Shown: positions 1 to 7,745 of the stretch, piece by piece
Numbering within the stretch: position 1 is the stretch's first letter
Layout: each line of letters begins with the position of its first letter
DNA from: Lentzea waywayandensis
GTDB lineage: Bacteria; Actinomycetota; Actinomycetes; Mycobacteriales; Pseudonocardiaceae
Direction of reading: 5' to 3'
DNA length: 64,000 bases
Assembly (NCBI RefSeq): GCF_900115955.1
Contig: NZ_FOYL01000008.1
Location: forward strand, 1 to 64,000
Program-made: the position numbers and the translations under genes
Notes under the pieces: generated by a model
Database searches by the model: none
The model's input: the letters and a program-made list of their open reading frames with translations, nothing else
What the model was told of the DNA's origin: nothing

Positions 1-326
1 CCGTGGTGCTGGTCATGGACAACCTCAACACCCACACCATCTCTTCGCTCTACGAGGCGTTCGAACCCGGCGAGGCCTTCGCCCTGGCCCAGCGCCTGGA
101 GATCCACCACACCCCCAAACACGGCTCCTGGCTCAACATCGCCGAGATCGAACTGTCCGCACTGTCACGGCAATGCCTCGACCGCCGCATCAGCGACCTC
201 GACACCCTCAACACCGAACTCGCCGCCTGGCAACACACCACCAACACCAACCAGCGCGGAGTCGACTGGCAGTTCACCACCGACGACGCCCGCACCCGAC
301 TCCGTCACCTCTACCCCAAAGGTTAG
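1..326 (+). mobile_element. IS630-family transposase, C-terminal part (open at the left edge)
   Basis: The reading frame is open at the window edge and ends with TAG at 324-326, giving about 107 visible residues. It carries the last two acidic residues of the DDE catalytic triad in the arrangement typical of IS630/Tc1-type transposases: LVMDNLNTH near the start and GSWLNIAEIE about 40 residues later. The enzyme would cut and join DNA at the ends of the element. The N-terminal helix-turn-helix half lies outside the window, so I cannot tell whether the gene is intact. The neighbouring GH28 gene ends only 20 bp away on the other strand. I did not recognise a terminal inverted repeat in that gap. 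Confidence 0.85.
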
Positions 327-346
327 AAGCGACGGTCTACTAGCAG

Positions 347-1714
347 CTACTTGGTCATCGGCTTTCCGTTGCCGGTGACGTTGGTGAACTTCAGGCCGTC
401 GACGTTCTTGACGGTGTTGGTGGTGCTGCCGAGGCCGTTGAACTTCGAGTCGCGCAGTTCCAGGCCCTTGACGTGCTCCTGCGAGAGGCCGGACACGTCG
501 AGGACCTTGGAAGCCTTGGTGCAGCTGGAGTTCGAGACGGAGAACGGCCCGAACTTCGGCACGTTGCTGCCCGTCTGCGAGTTGTAGGTCGTGGTGACGT
601 AGATGAACGCGCGCCCGAAGACGCCGGAGACGCTGTCCAGGTTGATGTTCTGCGAGAAGCCGCCGCGCTTGGTGTTCGACTTGACGTACAGGGCGAACTT
701 GGTGGCGTTGACGCAGTTCAGCTGGTAGCCGTAGACGTTGCGGATGCCACCGGTCTGCTCGGAGCCGCACGTGATGGCGCCCCAGTTGCCGTTCATGCGG
801 CAGCTGACGACGACGATGTTCTGACACGGCACGTTGAGCCGCCGTCCGTCCTCGTCGCGGCCCGACTTGATCGCCACGTTGTCGTCGTGCGCGCCGAGGT
901 CGCTGTTGGAGATCACGACGTGGTCGCACGACTCCGGGTCCACCGCGTCGGTGTTGTTGGCGGACGTCGTGGGGTCGGTGTGCACGTCGTCGACCGTGAC
1001 GTTCTTGCAGAGCGTGGGATGGATCTGCCAGAACTTGGGGTTCTTCAGCGTGAGGCCCTGGATCAGCACCGTGTCGCAGTCGTAGGGCTCGATGAACGTC
1101 GAGCGCATGTTCTTGCCGGAGCCGGGAACCACGCGCTTGTCGGGCGGGGTTCCCTTGGCCACCAGCGACTCCAGGTACGAGCGGTCGCTGCCCTTGTTCC
1201 AGCCTCCGGTGGCGCCCGCGTCGAGCGTGCCCTTGCCGGTGATGGCGATGTTGGTCTGCTTGTGCGCGTAGACCATGGGGGAGCGGTTCATGCACTCGAT
1301 GCCCTCGTAGCGCGTGAGCACCGTCGGGAACTTCGAGGCGTCGCCGGAGAACTTGAGCAGCACGCCGTCCTCGAGGTGGAAGTCGACGTTGCTCAGCAGA
1401 TGGATCGCACCCGTGACGTAGGTGCCCTTCGGAACGATCACGTGCCCGCCGCCCGCGGCGTTGCAGGCGGCGATGGCCTTCTTGAACGCGTCGGTGTTGT
1501 CGGTCTTGTTGTCGCCCTTGGCGCCGTACGTCGTCGCGTCGAAATTCCGGTCGGGGAACGACGGGAGCTTCGTGTTCCGCACGATCTCGTTGGCGGCCGG
1601 CCAGGGCAGGGTGGGGACAGCGACCGCGAGCGCGGTCGCTGTCAGCGCCGGTGTGGCGACCGCGGCCACGACGGTGGACTTCATCAGCAGCCTGCGGTTG
1701 ATCCTGCCGTCCAT
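347..1714 (-). CDS. Secreted glycoside hydrolase family 28-like (polygalacturonase-like) protein
   Basis: 455 residues. The N-terminus (NRRLLMKS followed by an Ala-rich stretch to about residue 32) looks like a signal peptide, possibly twin-arginine. The body is a right-handed beta-helix of the pectin-hydrolase type: YGAKGDNKTDNTDAF near residues 63-77 is the classic entry motif. NNTDAVDP (253-260) and AHDDNVAIKSG (275-285) match the GH28 aspartate motifs. The usual GHG histidine motif reads NWG here (around 310-312), and the RIK motif reads YVK (343-345), so the activity may not be ordinary polygalacturonate hydrolysis. A LacI-type palindrome lies 50 bp upstream of the ATG, suggesting sugar-controlled repression. 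Extracellular plant-polysaccharide degradation is the likely role. Confidence 0.82.
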   Translation of the reverse strand: MDGRINRRLLMKSTVVAAVATPALTATALAVAVPTLPWPAANEIVRNTKLPSFPDRNFDATTYGAKGDNKTDNTDAFKKAIAACNAAGGGHVIVPKGTYVTGAIHLLSNVDFHLEDGVLLKFSGDASKFPTVLTRYEGIECMNRSPMVYAHKQTNIAITGKGTLDAGATGGWNKGSDRSYLESLVAKGTPPDKRVVPGSGKNMRSTFIEPYDCDTVLIQGLTLKNPKFWQIHPTLCKNVTVDDVHTDPTTSANNTDAVDPESCDHVVISNSDLGAHDDNVAIKSGRDEDGRRLNVPCQNIVVVSCRMNGNWGAITCGSEQTGGIRNVYGYQLNCVNATKFALYVKSNTKRGGFSQNINLDSVSGVFGRAFIYVTTTYNSQTGSNVPKFGPFSVSNSSCTKASKVLDVSGLSQEHVKGLELRDSKFNGLGSTTNTVKNVDGLKFTNVTGNGKPMTK

Positions 1715-1764
1715 GCGACGTCCTCTTCCACGATGAAGGGAACGGCGGCGGGTGTTGCAGAAAA

Positions 1765-1784
1765 CACTGTAAACGTTTGCAGTG
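1765..1784. promoter_or_regulatory. LacI-family-type operator upstream of the GH28 gene
   Basis: CACTGTAAACGTTTGCAGTG is a 20-bp inverted repeat with one mismatched symmetric pair, centred on AACGTT. A symmetric TG-N-AAACGTTT-N-CA layout with a central CG is typical of LacI/GalR-family operators. It sits in the 72-bp gap between the GH28 start (1714) and the stop of the upstream gene (1787), where a repressor would block transcription of the GH28 gene. No LacI-family gene is present in the window. Confidence 0.6.
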
Positions 1785-1786
1785 GG

Positions 1787-2704
1787 TTAGCGGAAGGCGT
1801 TGTGCGTGTAGGTCAGGCTGAACGCGCCCTTGTTGGTGAAGTACCTGTCGATGACCAGGGCCGGATCGGTGGCCAGGTAGCCCCGGTAGATCGCGCCGTC
1901 GTTCTGGTCGTCCCAGCCCCACGGCGCGTTGGCGGCGTTGTCCTTGCCGTTGTCACCGCGGAAGGTGCCGAACGACGAGTAGGTCTCCGAGTTGTTGCGG
2001 CGTGCCCACATCCCGTTGGCGTCCAGGGAGTTCACCAGGCGGTAGCCGACGCTGCGGTCGTTGCCGCCCGACGGCACCTCGCCGGTGGCGGCGGGCTGGT
2101 AGATCACGCCGTCGCCGCCGGGGAAGCCGGAGCCGTTCCAGCGGTACAGGCCGTGGCCCTTGGCCTCCTGGAAGGTGGCGGGGCGGCCGCCGACCAGCAA
2201 CAGCGTGCCGTCGATGGTCTCCGACCCGTTCTGGTACGGCGACCCGGCGGGCACGTAGGAGTAGAAGTCGCTGTGCGCCACCGTGACCGCGGCTTCGAGC
2301 TTGCCGAACCCGGCGTCCTTGCGGACGACGAACAGGGTGCCCTCCAGGTCGTTCTCGTGGGTCCTGGTGCCGAACGGGTCCGGCTGGTCGTCCCAGTCGC
2401 GCGGGTGGAAGAAGCTGTAGACGAGGAACCAGTGCGTGGACGTCTCGACCACCGAGTAGTACGCGGCGCCCGTCAGTTTCGCGAGCTGGGTCTGGTTCTC
2501 CCAGTTGTTCAGCGTGTTCCAGTCACCGTCGAAGTCCACAGTGGACAGATAGTCGGCGTCGTAGTCCGAGGAGTCGGTGTCCTGGTGGTGGACCGGCGCC
2601 CAGTGCAGCGCCAGGTCGTAGTCCGAGACCGCGGCCTGGGCGGGCGCGGTGAGGGCCGTGGTGAAGAGGGCGACGGCCAGCAGGGAGGCACGGATCGTTT
2701 TCAC
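1787..2704 (-). CDS. Secreted protein, weakly Vps62-like; function unknown
   Basis: 305 residues from a GTG at 2704, with a clear Sec signal peptide (TIRASLLAVALFTTALTAPAQA). The mature part starts with YDLALHWAPVHHQDTDSSDYDADY. It also contains HPRDWDD and THENDLEGTLFVV, a pattern of His/Asp/Glu clusters seen in bacterial proteins related to the yeast Vps62 domain. The mature protein begins directly at this domain and contains no recognisable catalytic signature I can name. The gene starts 11 bp after the stop of the DUF2332 gene, so the two could be co-transcribed. A longer frame extends upstream over that gene, but the signal peptide fixes the real start. Extracellular location is well supported; a biochemical role is not. 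Confidence 0.65.
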   Translation of the reverse strand: MKTIRASLLAVALFTTALTAPAQAAVSDYDLALHWAPVHHQDTDSSDYDADYLSTVDFDGDWNTLNNWENQTQLAKLTGAAYYSVVETSTHWFLVYSFFHPRDWDDQPDPFGTRTHENDLEGTLFVVRKDAGFGKLEAAVTVAHSDFYSYVPAGSPYQNGSETIDGTLLLVGGRPATFQEAKGHGLYRWNGSGFPGGDGVIYQPAATGEVPSGGNDRSVGYRLVNSLDANGMWARRNNSETYSSFGTFRGDNGKDNAANAPWGWDDQNDGAIYRGYLATDPALVIDRYFTNKGAFSLTYTHNAFR

Positions 2705-2715
2705 GACGCCGGAGG

Positions 2716-3684
2716 TTAGCTGTAGATGGTGACCGTCAGCCGGGGGTTTGAGCGAAAGTCTGTCGACTCGTAGGCAACGCGCGCGAGTGGCATCGACCCG
2801 GCCGCCGCGGTCAGCGTCGTCTCGATCTCGTGGCGCTCGTCCTCGGTCAGGTACGCCCAGAACGAGCTGTGCCAGATCACCGTGTACGTGCCGCGTTCGT
2901 CGGGTGGCACGAGGTTCTCGCGCAACCACCGCCCTGCGGGAGAGCGCGCGACCTTCACGCCGACCTTGGCGGCGAGCTCGATGGCGTCGTCGAGGTCCCA
3001 GCGCAGCGCGTCGTGCTCGGGCGGGATGAACGAGTGCAGGATCATCGCGTGCTTGGGATCGGCGGGGTCGCGCGGCTGGAGGTCGCAGCCGGCCCGGTCG
3101 ACGATCTCCAGGTTCGGCGGCTGCGGCCCGACCGCGGCCAGCCGCACCGGCGAGTCCTTGTCGCCCCACTCCCAGCCGAGGCCGAACCAGCGGTAGTGGT
3201 CGAGGATGAGGTTCAGCCCCGCACAGGCGCCGAGTTCGAGCAGCCGGACCTTCGGCGCCCCGATCATCGTGAGACCCCGCAGCAGGAACCCGGCCGTCTT
3301 CGGCTGGTGCTGCTGGACCGTGCGATCGAGCGCGGCCAGGATCTCGCCCGCGTTCTCGACGATCGCGCGCCGTGCTGCCAGCCACGCGAGCAGCGCCGTG
3401 GAATCGGACTCCCCGGCCATCGCCGCCGCGTGCGCGCTCGCGAACCGCTGACTGAGCTCCGGCGCCTTTCCCGACAGCATCAGCAACCGCACGCCCGCGA
3501 GCGCCTGGATGCCGAACAGGGGGCTGTGCACGGCGCTGTGCGAGCACAGCAGGTCCGCCACCGGCCCGCCCCGGTCGAGTTCGCTGGCGAGCTCGGAGAG
3601 GATCCGCGCGGACACCGGCGCGCTGGTGCGCAACCGCACCGCGAGCGTGCGCAGCGTGGAAGCACCGATGGCGGCCGCAGTCAC
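2716..3684 (-). CDS. DUF2332 family protein
   Basis: 322 residues. It matches the actinobacterial DUF2332 family: DLLCSHSAVHSPLFGIQALAGVRLLMLSG near the N-terminus, LLELGACAGLNLILDHYRW in the middle and VIWHSSFWAYL near the C-terminus. The central LELGACAGLNL stretch looks like a Rossmann-type nucleotide- or SAM-binding loop, so a methyltransferase-like fold is possible, but no activity is established. I chose the GTG at 3684 rather than the ATG at 3705 because GGGAGGAAAC lies immediately upstream of it at normal ribosome-binding distance. The protein has no signal peptide or membrane segment, so it should be cytoplasmic. It is divergent from the crotonase gene across about 100 bp. Confidence 0.75.
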   Translation of the reverse strand: MTAAAIGASTLRTLAVRLRTSAPVSARILSELASELDRGGPVADLLCSHSAVHSPLFGIQALAGVRLLMLSGKAPELSQRFASAHAAAMAGESDSTALLAWLAARRAIVENAGEILAALDRTVQQHQPKTAGFLLRGLTMIGAPKVRLLELGACAGLNLILDHYRWFGLGWEWGDKDSPVRLAAVGPQPPNLEIVDRAGCDLQPRDPADPKHAMILHSFIPPEHDALRWDLDDAIELAAKVGVKVARSPAGRWLRENLVPPDERGTYTVIWHSSFWAYLTEDERHEIETTLTAAAGSMPLARVAYESTDFRSNPRLTVTIYS

Positions 3685-3786
3685 GTTTCCTCCCCTCTTC
3701 GGCAACGGACTTTACAAGGAGGTGAACGCGTTACTACCAACCGAGACCGCGCGTGCCGCCAGAAGGCGGTAGGTATCGTGCGGCGG

Positions 3787-4545
3787 GTGAGCGAGTTCCT
3801 GGAGCTGTCCGCGGCCGGTCCGGTCGCGACGTTGACGATCAACCGCCCGGCCAAGCGCAACGCCATGTCGTACGAGATGTGGTCGGCCATACCGGGGCTC
3901 CTGGAACAGGTTTCCGCAGATGAGAACGTGCGGGTGTTGGTGATCCGGGGCGGCGGGCACTTCTCCGCCGGCGCCGACATCGCGGAGTTCTCGACCCTGC
4001 GCCGCGGCCCGGAAGGCGCCGCCCACTACGGCGAGGCCGTGCACAACGGCGAACGCGCCATTGCCCGGCTCGACAAACCCACGATTGCCGCGATTTCCGG
4101 TTTCTGCGTCGGCGGCGGCTGCGAGATCGCCCTCGCCTGCGACATTCGGGTGGCGTCCTCCGATGCGCGATTCGGCATCACGCCCGCGAAACTCGGCATC
4201 GTTTACAACTTCACGTCCACCAAGGCCCTCGTGGACGCGGTCGGCCCGGCCTGGGCGAAGCAGATCCTGTTCTCCGCCGATCTGATCGACGCCGCGACGG
4301 CGTTGCGGATCGGGCTCGTGAACGAGGTCGTGGAGTCCTTGGACGCCCGCGTGAAGGAACTCTCCGAACAGATCGCGGGCCGCGCGCAGGTGTCGGTGCG
4401 GGGCGCCAAGAAGATCATCAACTCGATCACGGACGGCGGGCACGAGGACGACTTCGTGCGTGCGCTGTACGCGGAGGCCGCTTCCAGCGCCGACTACGCC
4501 GAGGGCGTGACGGCGTTCCTGGAGAAGCGGCCTCCGCGGTTCTAG
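3787..4545 (+). CDS. Enoyl-CoA hydratase/isomerase (crotonase) family protein
   Basis: 252 residues from the GTG at 3787 (GTG 3778 is also in frame). The crotonase fold is clear: INRPAKRNAMS near the N-terminus, the oxyanion loop FSAGADIAEF, and SGFCVGGGCEIALACDIRVASSDARFG around the first catalytic Glu. The position of the second canonical hydratase Glu (usually in a PEI/PEV motif) reads PAKLGIVY here. The enzyme may therefore be an isomerase, hydrolase or decarboxylase-type crotonase rather than a true hydratase. Substrates in this superfamily are acyl-CoA thioesters. It stands alone between oppositely oriented genes, so context gives no pathway. Confidence 0.85.
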   Translation: MSEFLELSAAGPVATLTINRPAKRNAMSYEMWSAIPGLLEQVSADENVRVLVIRGGGHFSAGADIAEFSTLRRGPEGAAHYGEAVHNGERAIARLDKPTIAAISGFCVGGGCEIALACDIRVASSDARFGITPAKLGIVYNFTSTKALVDAVGPAWAKQILFSADLIDAATALRIGLVNEVVESLDARVKELSEQIAGRAQVSVRGAKKIINSITDGGHEDDFVRALYAEAASSADYAEGVTAFLEKRPPRF

Positions 4546-5145
4546 CTAGAACACCTCGTCAGCGATCGTGGTGTCCGCACCGTGCCCGGTGTGCACCACG
4601 GTCTCGCCGGGCAGCGTGAGCAGCTTCTCCCGGATCGACGCCTCGATCGTCGGCCGGTCCGAGAACGACCGGCCGGTCGCGCCCGGCCCGCCCTGGAACA
4701 GCGTGTCGCCCGTGAACACCGCGCCCAGCGACGGCACGTAGAAGCACACGGCGCCAGGCGAGTGCCCCGGCGTGTGCAGCACGTGGATCTCCTCGCCGGC
4801 CACGGTGAGCACCTGGCCGTCTTCCAGCGCCTGGTGCGGGATCACGCCGGTGTGCGTCAGGTTCCACACGATGTGGTCGTCCTGGTGCAACGCCATCGGC
4901 GCGCCGGTCGCGTGAGCCAGATCCGGTGCGACGCGAACGTGGTCGTCGTGCGCGTGGGTCAGCAGGATCGCGACGACCTTGCGGCCATCGACTGCTTTGA
5001 GGATCGCGTCCACGTCGTGCGGCGCATCGATGACGACGCACTCGGCGTCGTCCCCGATGACCCAGACGTTGTTGTCGACGTCGAAGGTCTCGCCGTCCAG
5101 CGAGAACGTGCCGGACGTGACGGTGTGATCAACGCGAAGCGGCAT
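4546..5145 (-). CDS. Metallo-beta-lactamase-fold hydrolase linked to mscR
   Basis: 199 residues. The zinc signature LTHAHDDHV is present, followed by HTPGHSPGAVCFY, FTGDTLFQGGPGATGRS and the terminal HTGHGADTTI. This is the glyoxalase-II-like layout of metal ligands. Its ATG overlaps the TGA of the mycothiol-dependent formaldehyde dehydrogenase by one base (TGATG), implying translational coupling. The same pairing is known in Mycobacterium tuberculosis (Rv2259-Rv2260). The most economical role is hydrolysis of an S-formyl- or S-acyl-mycothiol produced by the dehydrogenase, in the cytoplasm. That substrate is inferred from context, not from residues. Confidence 0.85.
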   Translation of the reverse strand: MPLRVDHTVTSGTFSLDGETFDVDNNVWVIGDDAECVVIDAPHDVDAILKAVDGRKVVAILLTHAHDDHVRVAPDLAHATGAPMALHQDDHIVWNLTHTGVIPHQALEDGQVLTVAGEEIHVLHTPGHSPGAVCFYVPSLGAVFTGDTLFQGGPGATGRSFSDRPTIEASIREKLLTLPGETVVHTGHGADTTIADEVF

Positions 5146-6233
5146 CAGAACACCACGACCGATCGCAGCACCTCGCCGCGGTGCATCTTCTCGAACGCGC
5201 CCTCGACGCCGTCCAGCGGGATCTCCTCGCTGACGAACGCGTCCAGGTCGAAGCGGCCCTGCTGGTACAGGTCCACGAGCATCGGGAAGTCGCGCGTGGG
5301 CAGGCAGTCGCCGTACCACGAGGACTTCAGCGCGCCGCCGCGCGAGAAGAAGTCGATCAGCGGCATCTCGAGCTGCATGTCCGGCGTCGGAACACCCACC
5401 AGGACAACGGTTCCGGCGAGGTCGCGGGCGTAGAACGCCTGCTTCCACGTCTCGGGGCGGCCGACCGCGTCGATCACGACGTCCGCGCCGAACGAGTCCG
5501 TCAGGTCCTGGATCGCGACCACCACGTCGTCGACCTCACGTGCGTTGATGGTGTGCGTGGCGCCGAAACCCTTGGCCCACTCCAGCTTCTGCGGATCGGT
5601 GTCCACGGCGATGATCTTCGCGGCACCGGCGATGCGGGCGCCCGCGATGGCGCCGTCACCGACACCGCCGCAGCCGATCACGGCCACCGAGTCGCCACGG
5701 CCGACACCGCCGGTGTTCATGGCGGCACCGACGCCGGCCATCACACCGCAGCCCAGCAGGCCGACAGCGGCGGCGCGGGCGGACGGGTCGACCTTCGTGC
5801 ACTGTCCGGAGTGGACCAAAGTCTTCTCGACGAACGCGCCGATGCCCAGCGCGGGCGAGAGCTTCGTGCCGTCGGCCAACGTCATCGGCTGCGACGCGTT
5901 GAACGTGGAGAAGCAGTACCAGGGCTTGCCGCGACGACAGGCGCGGCACGTGCCGCAGACCGCGCGCCAGTTCAGCACGACGAAGTCGCCGGGCGCCAGG
6001 TCCGTGACTCCGTCGCCGACCGACTCCACCAGGCCCGCGGCCTCGTGGCCCAGCAGGAACGGGAAGTCGTCGTTGATGCCGCCCTCGCGGTAGTGCAGGT
6101 CGGTGTGGCAGACGCCGCACGCCTGGATCTTCACCACTGCCTCGCCGGGGCCGGGGTCGGGCACCAGCACCGAGGTCAGTTCCACCGGTTGTCCCTTGCC
6201 CCGGGCGACGATGCCCTTGACCTCTTGCGCCAC
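5145..6233 (-). CDS. mscR: S-(hydroxymethyl)mycothiol dehydrogenase (mycothiol-dependent formaldehyde dehydrogenase)
   Basis: 362 residues, the length of M. tuberculosis MscR/AdhE2. It is a zinc-dependent medium-chain alcohol dehydrogenase. Cys42-His43 (GVCHTD) and His63 (LGHEAAG) supply the catalytic zinc site, and Cys93, Cys96, Cys99 and Cys107 (CGTCRACRRGKPWYC) the structural zinc. GCGGVGDGAIAGARIAGA is the NAD-binding Rossmann loop. The enzyme oxidises the formaldehyde-mycothiol adduct and can also reduce nitrosomycothiol. It sits between a VOC protein 21 bp upstream and a metallo-hydrolase overlapping its stop, forming a three-gene detoxification operon. Use of mycothiol is consistent with an actinomycete. 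Confidence 0.93.
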   Translation of the reverse strand: MAQEVKGIVARGKGQPVELTSVLVPDPGPGEAVVKIQACGVCHTDLHYREGGINDDFPFLLGHEAAGLVESVGDGVTDLAPGDFVVLNWRAVCGTCRACRRGKPWYCFSTFNASQPMTLADGTKLSPALGIGAFVEKTLVHSGQCTKVDPSARAAAVGLLGCGVMAGVGAAMNTGGVGRGDSVAVIGCGGVGDGAIAGARIAGAAKIIAVDTDPQKLEWAKGFGATHTINAREVDDVVVAIQDLTDSFGADVVIDAVGRPETWKQAFYARDLAGTVVLVGVPTPDMQLEMPLIDFFSRGGALKSSWYGDCLPTRDFPMLVDLYQQGRFDLDAFVSEEIPLDGVEGAFEKMHRGEVLRSVVVF

Positions 6234-6254
6234 TGCGACTCCGTCCTCAGTTGA

Positions 6255-6773
6255 TCAGTTGATCAGTGTCGTGCCTTCGAACTCGCCGAGTTCTTCCCGG
6301 TAGAACTCAATCCCTACACCGTTGGGGTCGCGGATGTACAGGCTGTCCTCGACGCCGCGGTCGGGGCCCAGGTACTCGATCCCCGCCTCGTCCAGCTTGG
6401 ACTTGATCTCGGCGAACCGCTCGGGCGAAGTCGACAGGGCCAGGTGCTGAACGGCACCGATCGTCTCGGAGAACGGCGGGTGGTCGTGGCCGGGGAAGTC
6501 GAAGAACCCCAGCAGGTTCTTGGCCCCGAGGTCGAAGAAGAAGTGGCTGGAGCCGTTGTAGTCGCGGTTCTCCACGAGCTCGACCAGCGGGAAGCCGAGG
6601 AACTCCTGGTAGAACCGGATGGTCTCCTCGACGTCCTTGCAGATCAACGCGATGTGGTGAACGCCCTGGGTCGGCGAGCCGCCTCGCTCGGCGAGTGGCT
6701 TCACGTACTTCGCGCGCAGCTCGTCGCGCTTGGCCCGGATCGCGGCGAGGTCATCACCCTCTGGCTGTGGCAT
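6255..6773 (-). CDS. VOC (glyoxalase/dioxygenase fold) family protein, first gene of the mscR operon
   Basis: 172 residues. After a charged N-terminal helix (to about residue 35) comes one vicinal-oxygen-chelate module pair: GVHHIALICKDVEETIRFYQEFLGFPLVELVE and AVQHLALSTSPERFAEIKSKLDEAG, ending in LYIRDPNGVGIEFYRE. Metal-ligand positions typical of the fold are present (HHIAL, QHLAL, IEFY). It lies directly upstream of mscR in the same orientation, so it may act on a mycothiol adduct or related electrophile, but the substrate cannot be read from the sequence. It could equally be a dioxygenase-type VOC enzyme. Confidence 0.8.
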   Translation of the reverse strand: MPQPEGDDLAAIRAKRDELRAKYVKPLAERGGSPTQGVHHIALICKDVEETIRFYQEFLGFPLVELVENRDYNGSSHFFFDLGAKNLLGFFDFPGHDHPPFSETIGAVQHLALSTSPERFAEIKSKLDEAGIEYLGPDRGVEDSLYIRDPNGVGIEFYREELGEFEGTTLIN

Positions 6774-6811
6774 GCGCGCCAGAGTAGTTGAGGATTCAAA
6801 CGTCCGCAGGG

Positions 6812-7660
6812 CTACCCGGCGACACCCTCGAACTCCACCGCGTCGTCCTGGGAGAGCAACGTGGCCTGCAGGAACGCCACCGAGGTCGCGGGATCCAGGC
6901 GGGGCCTGACCTGGGAAAGATCACCCGGTTGCCGGGCGTAGATCTTCAACGACGACACGTCGTGCAGCCCGAACCCGTCGTCGACACCCCACTGGGCGAG
7001 GTTCGCCGTGCTCATCAGCTCCTCGGCGTCGTCGAGCGACGGCGCGGAGAAGTACAGCCGCCCGTGCGCGTAGACCCCGCGCGCGCCGCTGGGAGAGATG
7101 ATCGTGACCGGCTCGCCCGTCCGGCAGGCCAGGAAGTGGAACGCGATGCCGCCGCCGAGCGAGCCGACCACGGTGGCCGCGGTCAGGCCGCTCCAGGTCA
7201 CCGGCCGTCGTGCGAACGCCTCGGCCTGGCCGAGCAGGAACTCGCGGTAGGTCCGGGGGTTGAGGTCCTGGAGGTAGTTCCACATCCGGAAGACGTGGTG
7301 GTAGCCGAGCTTGCCGGCCAGTTCCAGGGCCGCGCGGAACGCCAGCCGCCCCGCGTAGGTGTGCTCGTCGCACGGCGGGATCCGTCCGGCGCAGAACAGG
7401 TACTCGCCGTCGTGCGCATAGGCGATCGCCTTGTGCTCACCGGATTCCACGCCGTGCGCGCTCGTCCAGACCTCCGCGAAGCCACGATCCTCGTCGGCCA
7501 GGTGGACCGTCAGTTCCGGATACCCGGCCTTCACCACGGGGTTGAAGGACGTGCCGGCGAACCTGACGACGCCCAGCCGTGCACGGGCCGGGTCGTCCGG
7601 TACGGCGGTGAGCGGTTCGAACGTCGAAAACAGCGCACGAGCCCGCACCTGACGAGTCAT
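6812..7660 (-). CDS. Chorismatase-like (FkbO/Hyg5 family) protein with a shortened catalytic half
   Basis: 282 residues from the ATG at 7660 (AAAGG six bases upstream; an in-frame GTG at 7663 is less well placed). The first 180 residues resemble FkbO/Hyg5/XanB2 chorismatases: AEVWTS, EHKAIAYAHDGEYLFCAGRIP, LGYHHVFRMWNYLQDLNP (118-135) and a RidA-like second half beginning AFHFLACRTGEPV. The end (LKIYARQPGDLSQVRP, VEFEGVAG) also fits. Between them, the segment that normally holds the GTAS..GH..GD and Q..E active-site signature is about 50 residues shorter and unrecognisable. It may thus be a non-hydrolytic or altered-substrate relative. It is cytoplasmic and has no nearby shikimate-derived product genes. 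Confidence 0.6.
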   Translation of the reverse strand: MTRQVRARALFSTFEPLTAVPDDPARARLGVVRFAGTSFNPVVKAGYPELTVHLADEDRGFAEVWTSAHGVESGEHKAIAYAHDGEYLFCAGRIPPCDEHTYAGRLAFRAALELAGKLGYHHVFRMWNYLQDLNPRTYREFLLGQAEAFARRPVTWSGLTAATVVGSLGGGIAFHFLACRTGEPVTIISPSGARGVYAHGRLYFSAPSLDDAEELMSTANLAQWGVDDGFGLHDVSSLKIYARQPGDLSQVRPRLDPATSVAFLQATLLSQDDAVEFEGVAG

Positions 7661-7689
7661 CACTGGCCTTTCCCGGGGGACTGGGCCAG

Positions 7690-7730
7690 ATTAAGACGCC
7701 ACCGGATTGTCCGCACCTACGCGTCTTGAT
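7690..7730. terminator. Interrupted inverted repeat, possible transcription terminator
   Basis: ATTAAGACGC (7690-7699) pairs with GCGTCTTGAT (7721-7730) at nine of ten positions. A smaller CGGA-ttg-TCCG hairpin lies in the loop. It occupies the gap between the chorismatase-like start and the DUF4235 stop, both on the minus strand. It could end the upstream membrane-protein operon or bind a regulator; no T-run is present. Confidence 0.35.
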
Positions 7731-7745
7731 TGGACAGACGGGTGC

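Noticed and set aside
473..2719. Long plus-strand open frame (748 codons) across the GH28 and secreted-protein genes
   Set aside because: Antisense shadow of high-GC genes: Arg/Val/Asp/Gly-rich with no domain, while the minus strand has signal peptides and known folds.
3716..3725. Perfect AAGGAGGTGA without a start codon at proper distance
   Set aside because: It matches a full ribosome-binding site, but no ATG, GTG or TTG opens a convincing frame 5-12 bases downstream, and the crotonase starts 60 bp later. Treated as chance or a remnant.
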